Assembly (NCBI RefSeq): GCF_000177235.2
Contig: NC_014829.1
Coordinates: 2,852,001-2,916,000, forward strand
DNA length: 64,000 nucleotides
Direction: 5' to 3'
DNA from: Evansella cellulosilytica DSM 2522
GTDB taxonomy: Bacteria; Bacillota; Bacilli; Bacillales; Salisediminibacteriaceae
Position 1 is the first letter of the stretch; each line of letters opens with the position of its first letter. The position numbers were made by a program, and so were the translations under genes. Below are positions 55,653 to 63,547 of this stretch, piece by piece. Under the pieces are notes generated by a model. That model saw nothing but the letters and a program-made list of their open reading frames with translations, was not told the origin of the DNA and searched no databases.

Positions 55653-55728
55653 GATCCGTTAGCTCAGCTGGGAGAGCGCCACCTTGACAGGGTGGAGGTC
55701 ACTGGTTCGAACCCAGTACGGGTCACCA
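55653..55728 (+). tRNA. tRNA-Val (anticodon GAC)
   Basis: Full cloverleaf of 76 bases with encoded CCA. Acceptor GATCCGT pairs with ACGGGTC, D arm has AGCTCAGCTGGGAGAGC, anticodon stem CCACC/GGTGG surrounds loop TTGACAG (anticodon GAC), T arm CTGGTTCGAACCCAG. Marks the left boundary of the integrated element. Confidence 0.96.
55703..55728. other. Inferred attachment site (attL) at the tRNA 3' end
   Basis: Plasmid-like element genes begin right after the tRNA. Integration elements usually duplicate the T arm and acceptor end. The second copy is expected beyond the right edge and is not in the window, so this is inference. Confidence 0.5.
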
Positions 55729-55740
55729 TAACAGTACATA

Positions 55741-55772
55741 ATAAACCCCTTGATAATAAAGGGGTTTTATTG
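55741..55772 (+). terminator. tRNA terminator
   Basis: ATAAACCCCTT/AAGGGGTTTTAT. Confidence 0.9.
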
Positions 55773-55861
55773 ATTTTTCTTATAGTACAGTTTTATCATT
55801 TTTTCATTAATACAGTACGTTTGGGGGCGACTTGGGGGCGGATTATTAAATACACGTTTTT

Positions 55862-56584
55862 TTATTTTACTTTTAATTTTATTGGATTAGGATTTGTCAC
55901 CCTAATAAACTCTTGAGGACTTGATATAAACTCATCTAAAGTCCCTGTAATTACTCTGAGGTTACTAAAACGATTCGATAAATTTAAAAGCACTCTTTTT
56001 CTGGTATTGCTATTTGTAATAAAAAGTATGTCTGGAAATATTCCATACATGTTTTGGAATTTGTGTGACCTATATAGATAATCATATTTTTTAAATTTTT
56101 CTTCGATGATTACAGCGCTCTCTGTTCCTCGATCCGCTTCCACAAATATAAGCTTTTTCTTTCCAGTACTTCTTAATCGATACTCAACAAATGCATCTAC
56201 TAATAAATCCTCATGTATCTTATCTTCAACCTTGTAACGTTTTACCTGCCCTATTCTGCACTTTTGCAATTGAATGTATATTTCCGAGACCATAACTTGG
56301 TGCATTGATTTATCATTTTTTTTTAATGTTTTTATTCCTTCAATACCAGTGAAGTGCGATAATTCTTTTGCAGCTGTCTTAGTGAGGTAATAAATTTTCT
56401 TCTCATAAGCTGATGGTTGAAATGATTTAAGCATTTTCTTCTTTTCTAATTCGTTTAGTTTCCTTCTGGTAACACGTTCCCCGTATTTTCCATTATATCC
56501 ATGTAAAGTGTGGATCTGTTGGCTATTCATAAATCTTAAATTAGCAATACTCTGTAGTATCTGGAGTTCCCTTTCCTTCAACAA
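55862..56584 (-). CDS. Replication-relaxation family protein
   Basis: A 240-residue protein with an N-terminal winged-helix part (RELQILQSIANLRFMNSQQI, RVTRRKLNELEKKKMLKSFQ, IYYLTKTAAKEL) and a C-terminal nuclease-like part with FVEADRGTESAVIIEEKFKK. This is the Replic_Relax family of plasmids and integrative elements. Start is TTG at 56584 with AGGAGGTGG upstream, inside the end of the FtsK-type gene (44-base overlap), so translation is coupled. Confidence 0.85.
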   Translation of the reverse strand: MLKERELQILQSIANLRFMNSQQIHTLHGYNGKYGERVTRRKLNELEKKKMLKSFQPSAYEKKIYYLTKTAAKELSHFTGIEGIKTLKKNDKSMHQVMVSEIYIQLQKCRIGQVKRYKVEDKIHEDLLVDAFVEYRLRSTGKKKLIFVEADRGTESAVIIEEKFKKYDYLYRSHKFQNMYGIFPDILFITNSNTRKRVLLNLSNRFSNLRVITGTLDEFISSPQEFIRVTNPNPIKLKVK

Positions 56585-57758
56585 CCGGATCCACCTCCTG
56601 CATATAAAACTCATCTAATTCTTTAATGCGCTTATAAATGATTTTGTTTGCAATCTCTTCTTCCAGAAGTGGCGTTTGTACTTCCCTTTCCGTTTTAAAT
56701 TGCACGATAGAACGACCTGGGTATTCTTTTGGGATTTGCGCTGCTTTTACATTATCCAAAATTATCTTTGAGTTTACTGAGTTGATAACTTTAAAAGCCA
56801 CTTTCATTGGACAGTTTGCTTTAATTTGTCCTTCGAGCACCTTTGCGTCTGGTCTCTGAGTAGCGAGTATCATGTGAAAGCCTAGAGCGCGACCAAGACG
56901 TGCAATTCTTTGAATCGAATCTGTATCTTCTATTTCCGCTAACTCATCCACAATGATCAGATGATACGGTAATTTTCCTTCTTCAGGTACTGAGTTGTTA
57001 TAAGCTTCAATATCTTTCTTCCGAGATTTTTCTTTAATCAATTGACCACGTTTATCTAACTCTCCATTAATATTTTTCAATGCCTCCTCTACTTTATACA
57101 CATCGTCCACAAAGGTTTCTACATGTGGAAGGTTTTCGAACATTGAGAGTTCTAAACCAAACTTCAAGTCAAAGAGATGAATTCGCACTTGCCGTGGATC
57201 TCTCAGTATTGCAATAGCTGTTAACAACTGTCGAATAAAAGTTGACTTACCTCCGCCTGTTTCCCCTCCAACAATTCCGTGAGGTGCTTTAGTTAAATCT
57301 ACATATTCTTTACCTTTTCTCGAGATACCAAGGAAACAGGGAAGAATCATTCTCCACGTATTATCACGTATCTCATCAAGATTGAAACTACATTCTGTTG
57401 GTACCTTCCCTGTGAACACGTCAATATAAAGTCGGTTTCCTTCCCCTCTAATTTCAGCAGCACCATTAAAAGCTGTTTCAATAAAACTTTTCTTTGCTTC
57501 AAACGCTTTTATGCTCATACCGTTTTTCATTTTATACTCGAATCGATAACCCCAATTTTCTTCAACAAAATCAACAAGATCAGGAGTTATATATTCTGTT
57601 TTACCATTATTCCTTATCTTTTTTATCGCCATATCCGCTTTTATAAAAGATACTTTCATGTGTTTAACAGGATCAAAAGTCTTTCTGTTTTTATATAGTC
57701 CATAACTTGCTGTACCGAAGATCATTACACCAACTGTAGATAGCAAAACACTAAGCAT
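56541..57758 (-). CDS. FtsK/SpoIIIE-type DNA translocase
   Basis: A 405-residue motor protein. One N-terminal membrane helix (MLSVLLSTVGVMIFGTASYG), then FtsK-like ATPase: Walker A GGETGGGKST near residue 170, FDLKFGLELSMF, Walker B LIIVDELAEI near residue 275 and ILATQRPDAKVL. Probably a coupling or replication-associated translocase of the element. ATG at 57758 overlaps the preceding stop as TAATG. Confidence 0.92.
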   Translation of the reverse strand: MLSVLLSTVGVMIFGTASYGLYKNRKTFDPVKHMKVSFIKADMAIKKIRNNGKTEYITPDLVDFVEENWGYRFEYKMKNGMSIKAFEAKKSFIETAFNGAAEIRGEGNRLYIDVFTGKVPTECSFNLDEIRDNTWRMILPCFLGISRKGKEYVDLTKAPHGIVGGETGGGKSTFIRQLLTAIAILRDPRQVRIHLFDLKFGLELSMFENLPHVETFVDDVYKVEEALKNINGELDKRGQLIKEKSRKKDIEAYNNSVPEEGKLPYHLIIVDELAEIEDTDSIQRIARLGRALGFHMILATQRPDAKVLEGQIKANCPMKVAFKVINSVNSKIILDNVKAAQIPKEYPGRSIVQFKTEREVQTPLLEEEIANKIIYKRIKELDEFYMQEVDPVVEGKGTPDTTEYC

Positions 57759-58063
57759 TAAATTACCCCCCCTGAAAACATGAGCCAAAATAAGAATCCA
57801 AATGCAGCAATTGAACTAACAACCTTTAATAAAGTTTCAAAAATCTCTTGTACATCATCATTAAAGAAATTAACAAGTATGCTACCAAAACCAACGGTCA
57901 ATATAAATCCATAAGCTCCTAACAGTACTGGAGACATATTAAAAAAAGAACCAGTGGGTATTAAGCCTATAGACATTAGTGAAGTAGAAGCTGAATTAGG
58001 AATTTTATTTATATAGTCATAGTTCAAAAAATCACGAAAATTTATTGTTTCTACTTTAGTCAT
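57758..58063 (-). CDS. Small two-helix membrane protein of the element
   Basis: A 101-residue protein, N-terminal METKVETINF-like soluble part then hydrophobic VLLGAYGFILTVGFGSILV and VVSSIAAFGFLFWLMFSGG. ATG at 58063 lies in ATGACTAA overlapping the stop of the upstream zinc-ribbon gene. Unknown role; likely a membrane partner of the FtsK-type protein. Confidence 0.75.
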   Translation of the reverse strand: MTKVETINFRDFLNYDYINKIPNSASTSLMSIGLIPTGSFFNMSPVLLGAYGFILTVGFGSILVNFFNDDVQEIFETLLKVVSSIAAFGFLFWLMFSGGVI

Positions 58064-58214
58064 TTCTATCACCCAACCATTCATGGTTCTCACAATCATT
58101 ACAGATGTACCAAAAAACTTTATTGTCCTCATTCCAAAGCTGATTAATATTTCTTTTGGTCACTGTAATCTTTCTATCCCAACAAATCGAACAGATTATT
58201 TTTGTTCCAATCAT
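58056..58214 (-). CDS. 52-residue zinc-ribbon protein
   Basis: Short gene: ATG at 58214 with GAGGAGGA upstream. Two CxxC pairs, ICSICWD near residue 8 and ICNDCEN near residue 39, predict a bound zinc. Stop overlaps the next start (ATGACTAA). Not recognised beyond the zinc ribbon. Confidence 0.75.
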   Translation of the reverse strand: MIGTKIICSICWDRKITVTKRNINQLWNEDNKVFWYICNDCENHEWLGDRND

Positions 58215-58338
58215 GGTAGATCAATCCTCCTCTACAATTTTCAGACAATTGGAATTGACAGAATTCTTTAGTCAACAGAACGTTGACTCCGCCCACGATG
58301 AGGACAATGGAGAGAGCGAGGATGGAGCGAATATCCAT
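58174..58338 (-). CDS. Possible single-span membrane peptide
   Basis: A 54-residue frame with one hydrophobic helix, ILALSIVLIVGGVNVLL. It overlaps the zinc-ribbon gene by 41 bases. No good ribosome site at 58338, so it may be spurious. The interval 58339-58469 shows nothing else. Confidence 0.3.
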   Translation of the reverse strand: MDIRSILALSIVLIVGGVNVLLTKEFCQFQLSENCRGGLIYHDWNKNNLFDLLG

Positions 58339-58469
58339 AACCACAGAGTGGTGTTCCAATTACATTGGTACTTAGAAAAATAGATTTCAAACCTATGAAT
58401 ATATTGATGTCCTCAAAGTACCTACGTCGGTTGTCACTACGTAACAACACCTGGCACTTCTCGTTGGTA

Positions 58470-58682
58470 CTAAACCAAAAGCTCCATCAAATCGTCGTCA
58501 CCATTATCGTTGGTACTTTCTTTTGTCACTGTGGAAGGTACTATATTATTTCCACCTTCCATATCTCTTTGGATTAGTCTTTTAATATAAGAAGAGAAGT
58601 TTGGTCGTTCTGCTGCATGTTCAAACAGTTTAGCCTGGTCTGGATCTTCAACGTTGAAAGCTACGCTTTTTATTTTCATCAT
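58470..58682 (-). CDS. ParR/CopG-like partition or regulatory protein
   Basis: A 70-residue protein: KSVAFNVEDPDQAKLFEHAA then RPNFSSYIKRLIQRDMEGG (ribbon-helix-helix-like) and an acidic tail. Immediately downstream of the ParM-like gene, the usual place of ParR. ATG at 58682, GGGAGGG upstream; overlaps the corrected ParM frame. Confidence 0.65.
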   Translation of the reverse strand: MMKIKSVAFNVEDPDQAKLFEHAAERPNFSSYIKRLIQRDMEGGNNIVPSTVTKESTNDNGDDDLMELLV

Positions 58683-59489
58683 AGAGAGCCCTCCCGATCT
58701 GGTAAAAACCTATAGCATTCGCAAAAACCGGATCTACAACAGCTCCATTAACAACCGGTTTAATGATCTCTGCATTTGGATAATACTTTCTTACCGGCTC
58801 AGCAGTTCTTTGGAAACTCCACCGACTAATAGTACATGGTCACTGGTGTTCCATCTCTTTGATGTGTGGGAATAGATACCTCTGGCCAGTTCATTTAGGT
58901 CGCTGGTGCGAATAGTCTCCATACCGAATGGTAAAGTAAATGAATCTTTGTTTATATAGCGCTTGTTGTTTAATGAAGCACAGTTAACCGTTCCGCTACC
59001 TACATCAATGATCCGCAATTTACCATCCACAGGAGCAGACCAAAACGCAGCCCCTCCTTCTGCAGCTACCTCACATTCATCAATCCAAAATGTCTTAGTT
59101 ATTCCATTAACAGTGATGGTATGTTTACCTTTAATCATTTGTTTAATTGCTGTTTTTTCTTCTGGATTATGTTTGCTAATTGGCTGACCAACAACAATCT
59201 TAAAGTGCAAATTGTCTCCGCATCGATGGAGCCCCAACAGCAACCTAATTAAGGCGTCTTCATGTGCCTTTGAATCACCCATGATCGATGAACCAAAATC
59301 ACTTTCATTCTCTGCTAATGACCCAGCAAATCCTTTTCTATTTCGGTACTCAAAGATCATGTCATCCTCACCATGAACGTTTTCTAGGTTTCGATCCCAA
59401 TACTCACCAATAGCAGATGAAAATTTTGCAATCCCTAACTCACACATAATTTTTGCGAACCGATTACCCCAATCAAAACCAACAATCAT
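58648..59489 (-). pseudogene. ParM-like actin-fold protein, frameshifted near the C-terminus
   Basis: Actin-like ATPase for plasmid segregation: VGFDWGNRFAK (phosphate 1), IIDVGSGTVN (phosphate 2), VLLVGGVSKEL (adenosine). As sequenced the frame stops at 58791 after 232 residues. In the next frame the expected C-terminus continues, YYPNAEIIKPVVNGAVVDP then FANAIGFYQIGRALYDEN, ending at 58648. The shift lies in CTGCTGAGCC (58797-58805). Full length would be about 280. ATG at 59489 has TAAGGAGG upstream. Could be an error or a real mutation. Confidence 0.85.
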
Positions 59490-59504
59490 AAAAATACCTC
59501 CTTA

Positions 59505-59566
59505 TTAACTGGTTAATAACTAGACAAAGTTCCAAAGCGCTTGGTTTTTAACTAGTTAATAACTTG
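59505..59566. promoter_or_regulatory. Two direct repeats upstream of the ParM-like gene
   Basis: TTAACTGGTTAATAACTAG (59505-59523) and TTAACTAGTTAATAACTTG (59548-59566), 17 of 19 identical, 43 bp apart, each containing a TTAAC..GTTAA palindrome. They lie between the divergent ParM-like and XRE genes: candidate centromere or repressor operators. Confidence 0.6.
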
Positions 59567-59666
59567 ATATATGGTATGAGAAAAAATATAAATTTTGCCT
59601 GTCCACATTAAAAAAATCAAAAGGACAAACCATTTTTTTAACGAATAAGTTAAATGAGGTGATTGC

Positions 59667-59861
59667 ATGACAACTAAAATAGCAGTAAAAATTACTGAAA
59701 TGGGTATAAAAAAAGGATGGTTAGCAAATGAGGTCGGGATTGCTCCAGGTACACTTACAAAAATAATTAAAGGGGAAAGTATCCCAACCTTACCTGTAGC
59801 CTTGAGAATTGCCGACAAACTAAATACTTCTGTAGAGGAATTATGGGGAAATTTAAAATAG
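59667..59861 (+). CDS. XRE-family transcriptional regulator
   Basis: A 64-residue Cro/CI-type helix-turn-helix protein: KKGWLANEVGIAPGTLTKII then IPTLPVALRIADKLNTSVEE. Diverges from the ParM-like gene; the repeats at 59505-59566 are its probable operators. ATG at 59667 follows GAGGTG. Confidence 0.9.
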   Translation: MTTKIAVKITEMGIKKGWLANEVGIAPGTLTKIIKGESIPTLPVALRIADKLNTSVEELWGNLK

Positions 59862-59900
59862 TCTCAACTTGGAAATAATGAAGTTGAGGTGATGTACACT

Positions 59901-60383
59901 ATGATTGGATTAATAATTGGATTGATGATAGCAATTCCTATAATTTGGTCATATAAATTGTTAAAAGAACCAGATTTCCAATTAAATATTGATGAATTGT
60001 CAATTGAAGATATTGATGAGATGAACGGTTATGAGTTCGAGAATATCCTAAAACCGTTATTTGAAACTCAAGGATATAAAGCGAACATTACAAAGGGATC
60101 TGGGGATTATGGAGCAGATTTAGTACTTTCTAAGAATGGGGAAAGGACAGTAGTGCAAGCCAAATGCTACAAATCAAATATTGGGGTAACTGCAGTGCAA
60201 CAAATAGTTGCTGCAATCAAATATTATAATGCAGATGATGCAATTGTAGTAAGTAATCAGTTTTTTACAAAACAGGCAAAAAGGTTAGCTAGTATTAATA
60301 ACGTAAAATTAATTGATCGTGTAGAAATACAAGAACTGATCTTAAAATACAACAGGGAAGTAAAACGAAGAAGTTCAATCTAA
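59901..60383 (+). CDS. Membrane-anchored Mrr-type restriction endonuclease-like protein
   Basis: A 160-residue protein: one N-terminal membrane helix (MIGLIIGLMIAIPIIWSYKL), then a PD-(D/E)xK fold with YEFENILKPLFETQGY, GSGDYGADLVL (catalytic Asp) and VVQAKCYKSNIGV (QxK), followed by AIVVSNQFFTKQAKRLA. Mrr-cat family. ATG at 59901 is nine bases from GAGGTG. Role in element defence or DNA processing is inferred. Confidence 0.87.
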   Translation: MIGLIIGLMIAIPIIWSYKLLKEPDFQLNIDELSIEDIDEMNGYEFENILKPLFETQGYKANITKGSGDYGADLVLSKNGERTVVQAKCYKSNIGVTAVQQIVAAIKYYNADDAIVVSNQFFTKQAKRLASINNVKLIDRVEIQELILKYNREVKRRSSI

Positions 60384-60464
60384 ACTAAGCATATTTGAGT
60401 GGAGATTTCACATTTTAGTTCGCAAATTTATTTCTGTTAAAATTACTTTTACTTGTCTACTTTA

Positions 60465-60487
60465 AACTAGTCTAATTTAGACTAGTT
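60465..60487. promoter_or_regulatory. 23-bp palindromic operator candidate
   Basis: AACTAGTCTAA-T-TTAGACTAGTT lies 63 bases before the small gene at 60550; positioned as an operator for its promoter. Confidence 0.6.
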
Positions 60488-60549
60488 GTACGAAATTAAG
60501 GGCAATGTGTCATATATAAAGATACGATTGCAAATAGGAGGTAATTAAG

Positions 60550-60711
60550 ATTAGCAAGAGAAAAAAACTCGTTACATCTGAAACCAACATCAATATCGAT
60601 GAAGAAGCTTTTAAGATAATTGCAGAACAATTAATTTGCCAACATTTTGTTGAATATGTCAATAGAAAATATCAAGCTCCAATATTAGAAATGATACCAA
60701 ATCAAAAATGA
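60550..60711 (+). CDS. 53-residue protein with apparent ATT start
   Basis: Frame ISKRKKLVTSETNINIDEEA then FKIIAEQLICQHFVEYVNRK and a Lys/Pro-containing end. GGAGG is eight bases before ATT at 60550; no ATG, GTG or TTG is available in a sensible place. The peptide has protein-like composition. Rare ATT starts exist (infC). A frameshift or non-coding status is possible. Confidence 0.5.
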   Translation: MSKRKKLVTSETNINIDEEAFKIIAEQLICQHFVEYVNRKYQAPILEMIPNQK

Positions 60712-60764
60712 TGCACTTTGGATAACACTGATTTTAAGGTGCCACCCAGGAAGCAATCCTTTCT

Positions 60765-60953
60765 TCATTTAATCTGCTCCTTCCCATCAAACCAGCTTAG
60801 GAAAGATTCCTTTGACACTTTATAGTTTCGACCTATCCTAATAACGTGAAATGGTGGGTTATGTAAAAGTTCGTAAGTTTGTTTCCTTCCTATCCCCAAA
60901 AATGCTTGTATATGCTTTGGATCCAACGCTTCAGGTAATTCGTGTCTTTTCAT
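60765..60953 (-). CDS. Excisionase/AlpA-like helix-turn-helix protein
   Basis: A 62-residue DNA-binding protein: ALDPKHIQAFLGIGRKQTYE, LLHNPPFHVIRIGRNYKVSK and ESFLSWF, the PF12728-type excisionase fold. ATG at 60953 follows GGGAGG. May control excision of the element. The 60954-61315 interval shows short protein-like fragments but no gene I can support. Confidence 0.87.
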   Translation of the reverse strand: MKRHELPEALDPKHIQAFLGIGRKQTYELLHNPPFHVIRIGRNYKVSKESFLSWFDGKEQIK

Positions 60954-61300
60954 AAAGATGTCCTCCCACAAATATTGTATATAGGAGTATTAGACAAACT
61001 ACTCTAAATACCTTTATTCAAAATAAAAAAGGGGTAACAATCTTTTATACTTCCATCTAAGTTCGAAGATTTAGCGTACGAGATGCTATAAGGTGGTCCA
61101 GAGCCACACACATACATGATTCAGACATCACAATTTGGATGTCAAAGATATTCGCTGGACCTTCTACAAGTGCAACAATAAAGTAATTAAAAAAGCAGGG
61201 GTTTAATCGCTCCTTCCTTTTTCATACAAACAATGTCTGAACCTCATTTGTTTGGAAAATCCTTCCCTGTATCATATGTACTTAAATAAATCTAAATAAA

Positions 61301-61318
61301 AAAGCCCAATAAGGGCTA
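61301..61318 (-). terminator. Terminator of the four-gene operon
   Basis: AGCCC-AATAA... /GGGCT hairpin overlapping the stop codon of the last gene, followed on the minus strand by TTTTTT. Confidence 0.75.
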
Positions 61319-61735
61319 ATGTATTTGGAATGGAGATTCAAAAGTTATTGCTTGTCGTTCATCTAATAAATGTGGTTTAACTTCATAATTATTTTTCTCA
61401 TAGATATATTTTGTAAAGTCTAAAGGTATATCGTAGGGTAAGAATAATCTAAAAGCAGAGTTTTTATGGAACCGACGATCTAATTCGGTTAATTTTAAAT
61501 ATTCATTAATTGAATTTTGAATTAACGGGAAAATATCATTGTACTCGCTAAAATAAGCTGTAACTATTACTGAACTAATATCATTAATTGTTATGGTTAA
61601 CTTTTCTGTTTTATATAAGAGCATGTCACCATGATTAACAGTGAATTCACTAATTTTGGTTTGCAGTTCATCTAAATTATCCAGAATATAAGTGTTATCG
61701 GAATTGAAGATTATTTCCAATTTTTTATCATTCAT
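61316..61735 (-). CDS. Operon gene 4, hypothetical 139 residues
   Basis: Soluble alpha/beta-looking protein: KKLEIIFNSDNTYILDNLDE, YKTEKLTITINDISSVIVTA and SAFRLFLPYDIPLDFTKYIY. No family recognised. ATG overlaps the previous stop as ATGA. Last gene of the operon starting at 63166. Confidence 0.8.
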   Translation of the reverse strand: MNDKKLEIIFNSDNTYILDNLDELQTKISEFTVNHGDMLLYKTEKLTITINDISSVIVTAYFSEYNDIFPLIQNSINEYLKLTELDRRFHKNSAFRLFLPYDIPLDFTKYIYEKNNYEVKPHLLDERQAITFESPFQIH

Positions 61736-62058
61736 ACTTGATCCCCCGTTTTTGTGGAATCTTCTATAGTATTTAATATCTTATCAACGCTGTATAGTGT
61801 TGTCATTAAATTTGCTGTTTCGCTATTACCTATAGTATTTCCAAGCTCATTATATTTAACCTCTAAAGTTTCAACTTGTGTTTTAGCCCTACCGAATCTT
61901 GTGGTGGTATTTGGGTCAGTTTTAACTAATCGATTTGTTCGTTCGATAGTATCAATACGTATTTTTAGTTCGGTGATATGGTCAGCTAGTTGGTTCTCAT
62001 TATATCCATGTAAGTATTGTACCACTTTTGATATTTCACTAAAACTATAATTATTCAT
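61732..62058 (-). CDS. Operon gene 3, coiled-coil-like 108 residues
   Basis: Helical, charged protein: SEISKVVQYLHGYNENQLAD, ITELKIRIDTIERTNRLVKT, VETLEVKYNELGNTIGNSET. Amphipathic heptad pattern. Coupled on both sides by ATGA overlaps. Unknown. Confidence 0.8.
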   Translation of the reverse strand: MNNYSFSEISKVVQYLHGYNENQLADHITELKIRIDTIERTNRLVKTDPNTTTRFGRAKTQVETLEVKYNELGNTIGNSETANLMTTLYSVDKILNTIEDSTKTGDQV

Positions 62059-62528
62059 ACCGATAACTCCTTAAATTGCTTCGTGACTTCTTCTTGTATT
62101 GATTTTAATTCGAATAGTATCTTTTTCATTTTTTTATTATAATCTGAATTGTCATCTATTGTTTTACATAAGGAGTATAAAGTGTTAATTCTACTTTCGA
62201 TAAGACCAGAAGAAAATTTTATAATTGCTTTATTAGATGAAATTGTTTTTTCTAATGCCGAGATATTTATAGTATATTCTACTCCAGAATGAGACTTGTC
62301 AATATACAATTGGTATTCTTCTATTATCGGTTTATAAACTTTTGGATACAATTCGTTCATAATCAATGAATAAATAAATTCTTTTCTAACTTCTTTCTTA
62401 TTAGATCTGTATATGAAGAATGTAATTATAATCGTCAATAAGCTTCCTAATAAACCGCTAAAAAATTGTGGTATCAATTCATTACTTATTAAAGATAATA
62501 AAATGATATCTGTTAATGTGTAAGTCAT
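62055..62528 (-). CDS. Operon gene 2, membrane protein of 157 residues
   Basis: Two hydrophobic stretches at the N-terminus (LTDIILLSLISNELIPQF, and GSLLTIIITFFIYRSNKK) then a long helical cytosolic part (ALEKTISSNKAIIKFSSGLI, KKMKKILFELKSIQEEVTKQ). Looks like a membrane-anchored coiled-coil. Unknown function. ATGA overlaps with both neighbours. Confidence 0.82.
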   Translation of the reverse strand: MTYTLTDIILLSLISNELIPQFFSGLLGSLLTIIITFFIYRSNKKEVRKEFIYSLIMNELYPKVYKPIIEEYQLYIDKSHSGVEYTINISALEKTISSNKAIIKFSSGLIESRINTLYSLCKTIDDNSDYNKKMKKILFELKSIQEEVTKQFKELSV

Positions 62529-63166
62529 TTTTTACTTCTCTCTTCTTCTTTATATAAAAAATTTTCCATTAAGGAGTGGAAACGGTCAAAATCTTTTTTT
62601 AATTTATCGTATTCATCGACATTAATATTATTTGCGCCTTTGTCAAATTTAAATATGAGGTTATCAATAAGTGTACTAGCTAGTGCCATGCCATCATTAA
62701 AATTAAGTGCTGCATGGAATATAGTGTTATTATTTTTAACAAGTGTCATAGAAAATTCGAATGGAGAAGATTCAGGAAAACCAAAAACAGATCCTTTAAT
62801 TCCATTTGGACTATTTAGCACTTTATCCATTTGCATGAAGTGGTAACTAGAAGCTCTTTTTAACATTTCAATCCTTCGAAAAACTTCCCTGTGTTTTCCA
62901 TTATAGTTTGGTACAATTCGTTTAGAAACATATTCTTGAAATGTTTTCATATGCTCTCCAAGCAGTTCAAATCCATGTACCTGATAATCAATAAAATTTG
63001 CGACTACTAAATCACTATTCGAAGATAAATAATTAGTTGTAATCTGTTCAATTGTTTGTAGGTTATTATTTGTATTCAAATAATCGATAAGATTATTGAA
63101 CATATCATCGAACTTTTCCTGATCAAAACCAGTTCTAATATTGGTTGTTTCAAACTTCTTTTCCAT
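62525..63166 (-). CDS. Operon gene 1, hypothetical 213 residues
   Basis: First gene of the operon. Helical N-terminus (FDDMFNNLIDYLNTNNNLQT, DLVVANFIDYQVHGFELLGE) and a beta part with GSVFGFPESSPFEFSMTLVK and FHAALNFNDGMALASTLID. No motif recognised. ATG at 63166 follows GAGGTG; GTG at 63175 is too close to the site. Confidence 0.8.
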   Translation of the reverse strand: MEKKFETTNIRTGFDQEKFDDMFNNLIDYLNTNNNLQTIEQITTNYLSSNSDLVVANFIDYQVHGFELLGEHMKTFQEYVSKRIVPNYNGKHREVFRRIEMLKRASSYHFMQMDKVLNSPNGIKGSVFGFPESSPFEFSMTLVKNNNTIFHAALNFNDGMALASTLIDNLIFKFDKGANNINVDEYDKLKKDFDRFHSLMENFLYKEEERSKK

Positions 63167-63267
63167 TGAAAACACCTCTATATAATTTATTATCTAAAAA
63201 TTACGTATGTGTATGCGATATAAACATAATTCTGCATTTAATTGTCAATTCCTGCAAAAAAATAAAA

Positions 63268-63287
63268 AAACAGGATTTCTCCTGCTC
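63268..63287 (-). terminator. Terminator of the 50-residue gene
   Basis: CAGGA-TTTC-TCCTG hairpin followed on the minus strand by a long T-run. Confidence 0.85.
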
Positions 63288-63294
63288 TTTGGAC

Positions 63295-63447
63295 CTATTC
63301 GGCATATATTTTTCCATCAGCACGCCCCAACAAAAAACCTTGTTTAAAATACTCCTTAGCTATTTCAATCTCTTTTTCTGTAAAATCTGTTCTTTCTGCG
63401 GTTATCAATAATTTCATAAGTGTGTCTAAATTACCTGTATTCTCCAA
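63295..63447 (-). CDS. Small 50-residue protein, TTG start
   Basis: TTG at 63447 with AGGAGGGG seven bases upstream, then ENTGNLDTLMKLLITAERTD and EKEIEIAKEYFKQGFLLGRA to a stop at 63295, followed by a terminator. Helical. Unrecognised but the ribosome site and terminator are convincing. Confidence 0.72.
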   Translation of the reverse strand: MENTGNLDTLMKLLITAERTDFTEKEIEIAKEYFKQGFLLGRADGKIYAE

Positions 63448-63547
63448 TTTTTATCCCCTCCTAAGCTAATAATAACTTAATGGGAGGATGATTAATGTGT
63501 CTGATTTATGTATTATTTGTGCCCTCTGTCCTCGTAACTAATGCTGT

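Noticed and set aside
55653-55728. tRNA-Asp
   Set aside because: The loop TTGACAG gives anticodon GAC (Val); Asp would need GTC.
55819-55837. Doubled GGGGGCG motif after the tRNA as an integrase remnant
   Set aside because: Short G-runs near the att site recall integrase 3' ends, but no protein similarity could be read with confidence.
55527-55916. Plus-strand frame of 129 residues covering the tRNA gene
   Set aside because: It reads through a complete tRNA and its terminator.
60972-61315. Degenerate type I toxin or transposase fragment
   Set aside because: Several short protein-like segments in different frames but no start, ribosome site or recognisable motif.
63494-63540. Tiny cysteine-rich or hydrophobic peptides after GGGAGGATG
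   Set aside because: Only 14 to 18 codons in two competing frames; no supporting features.
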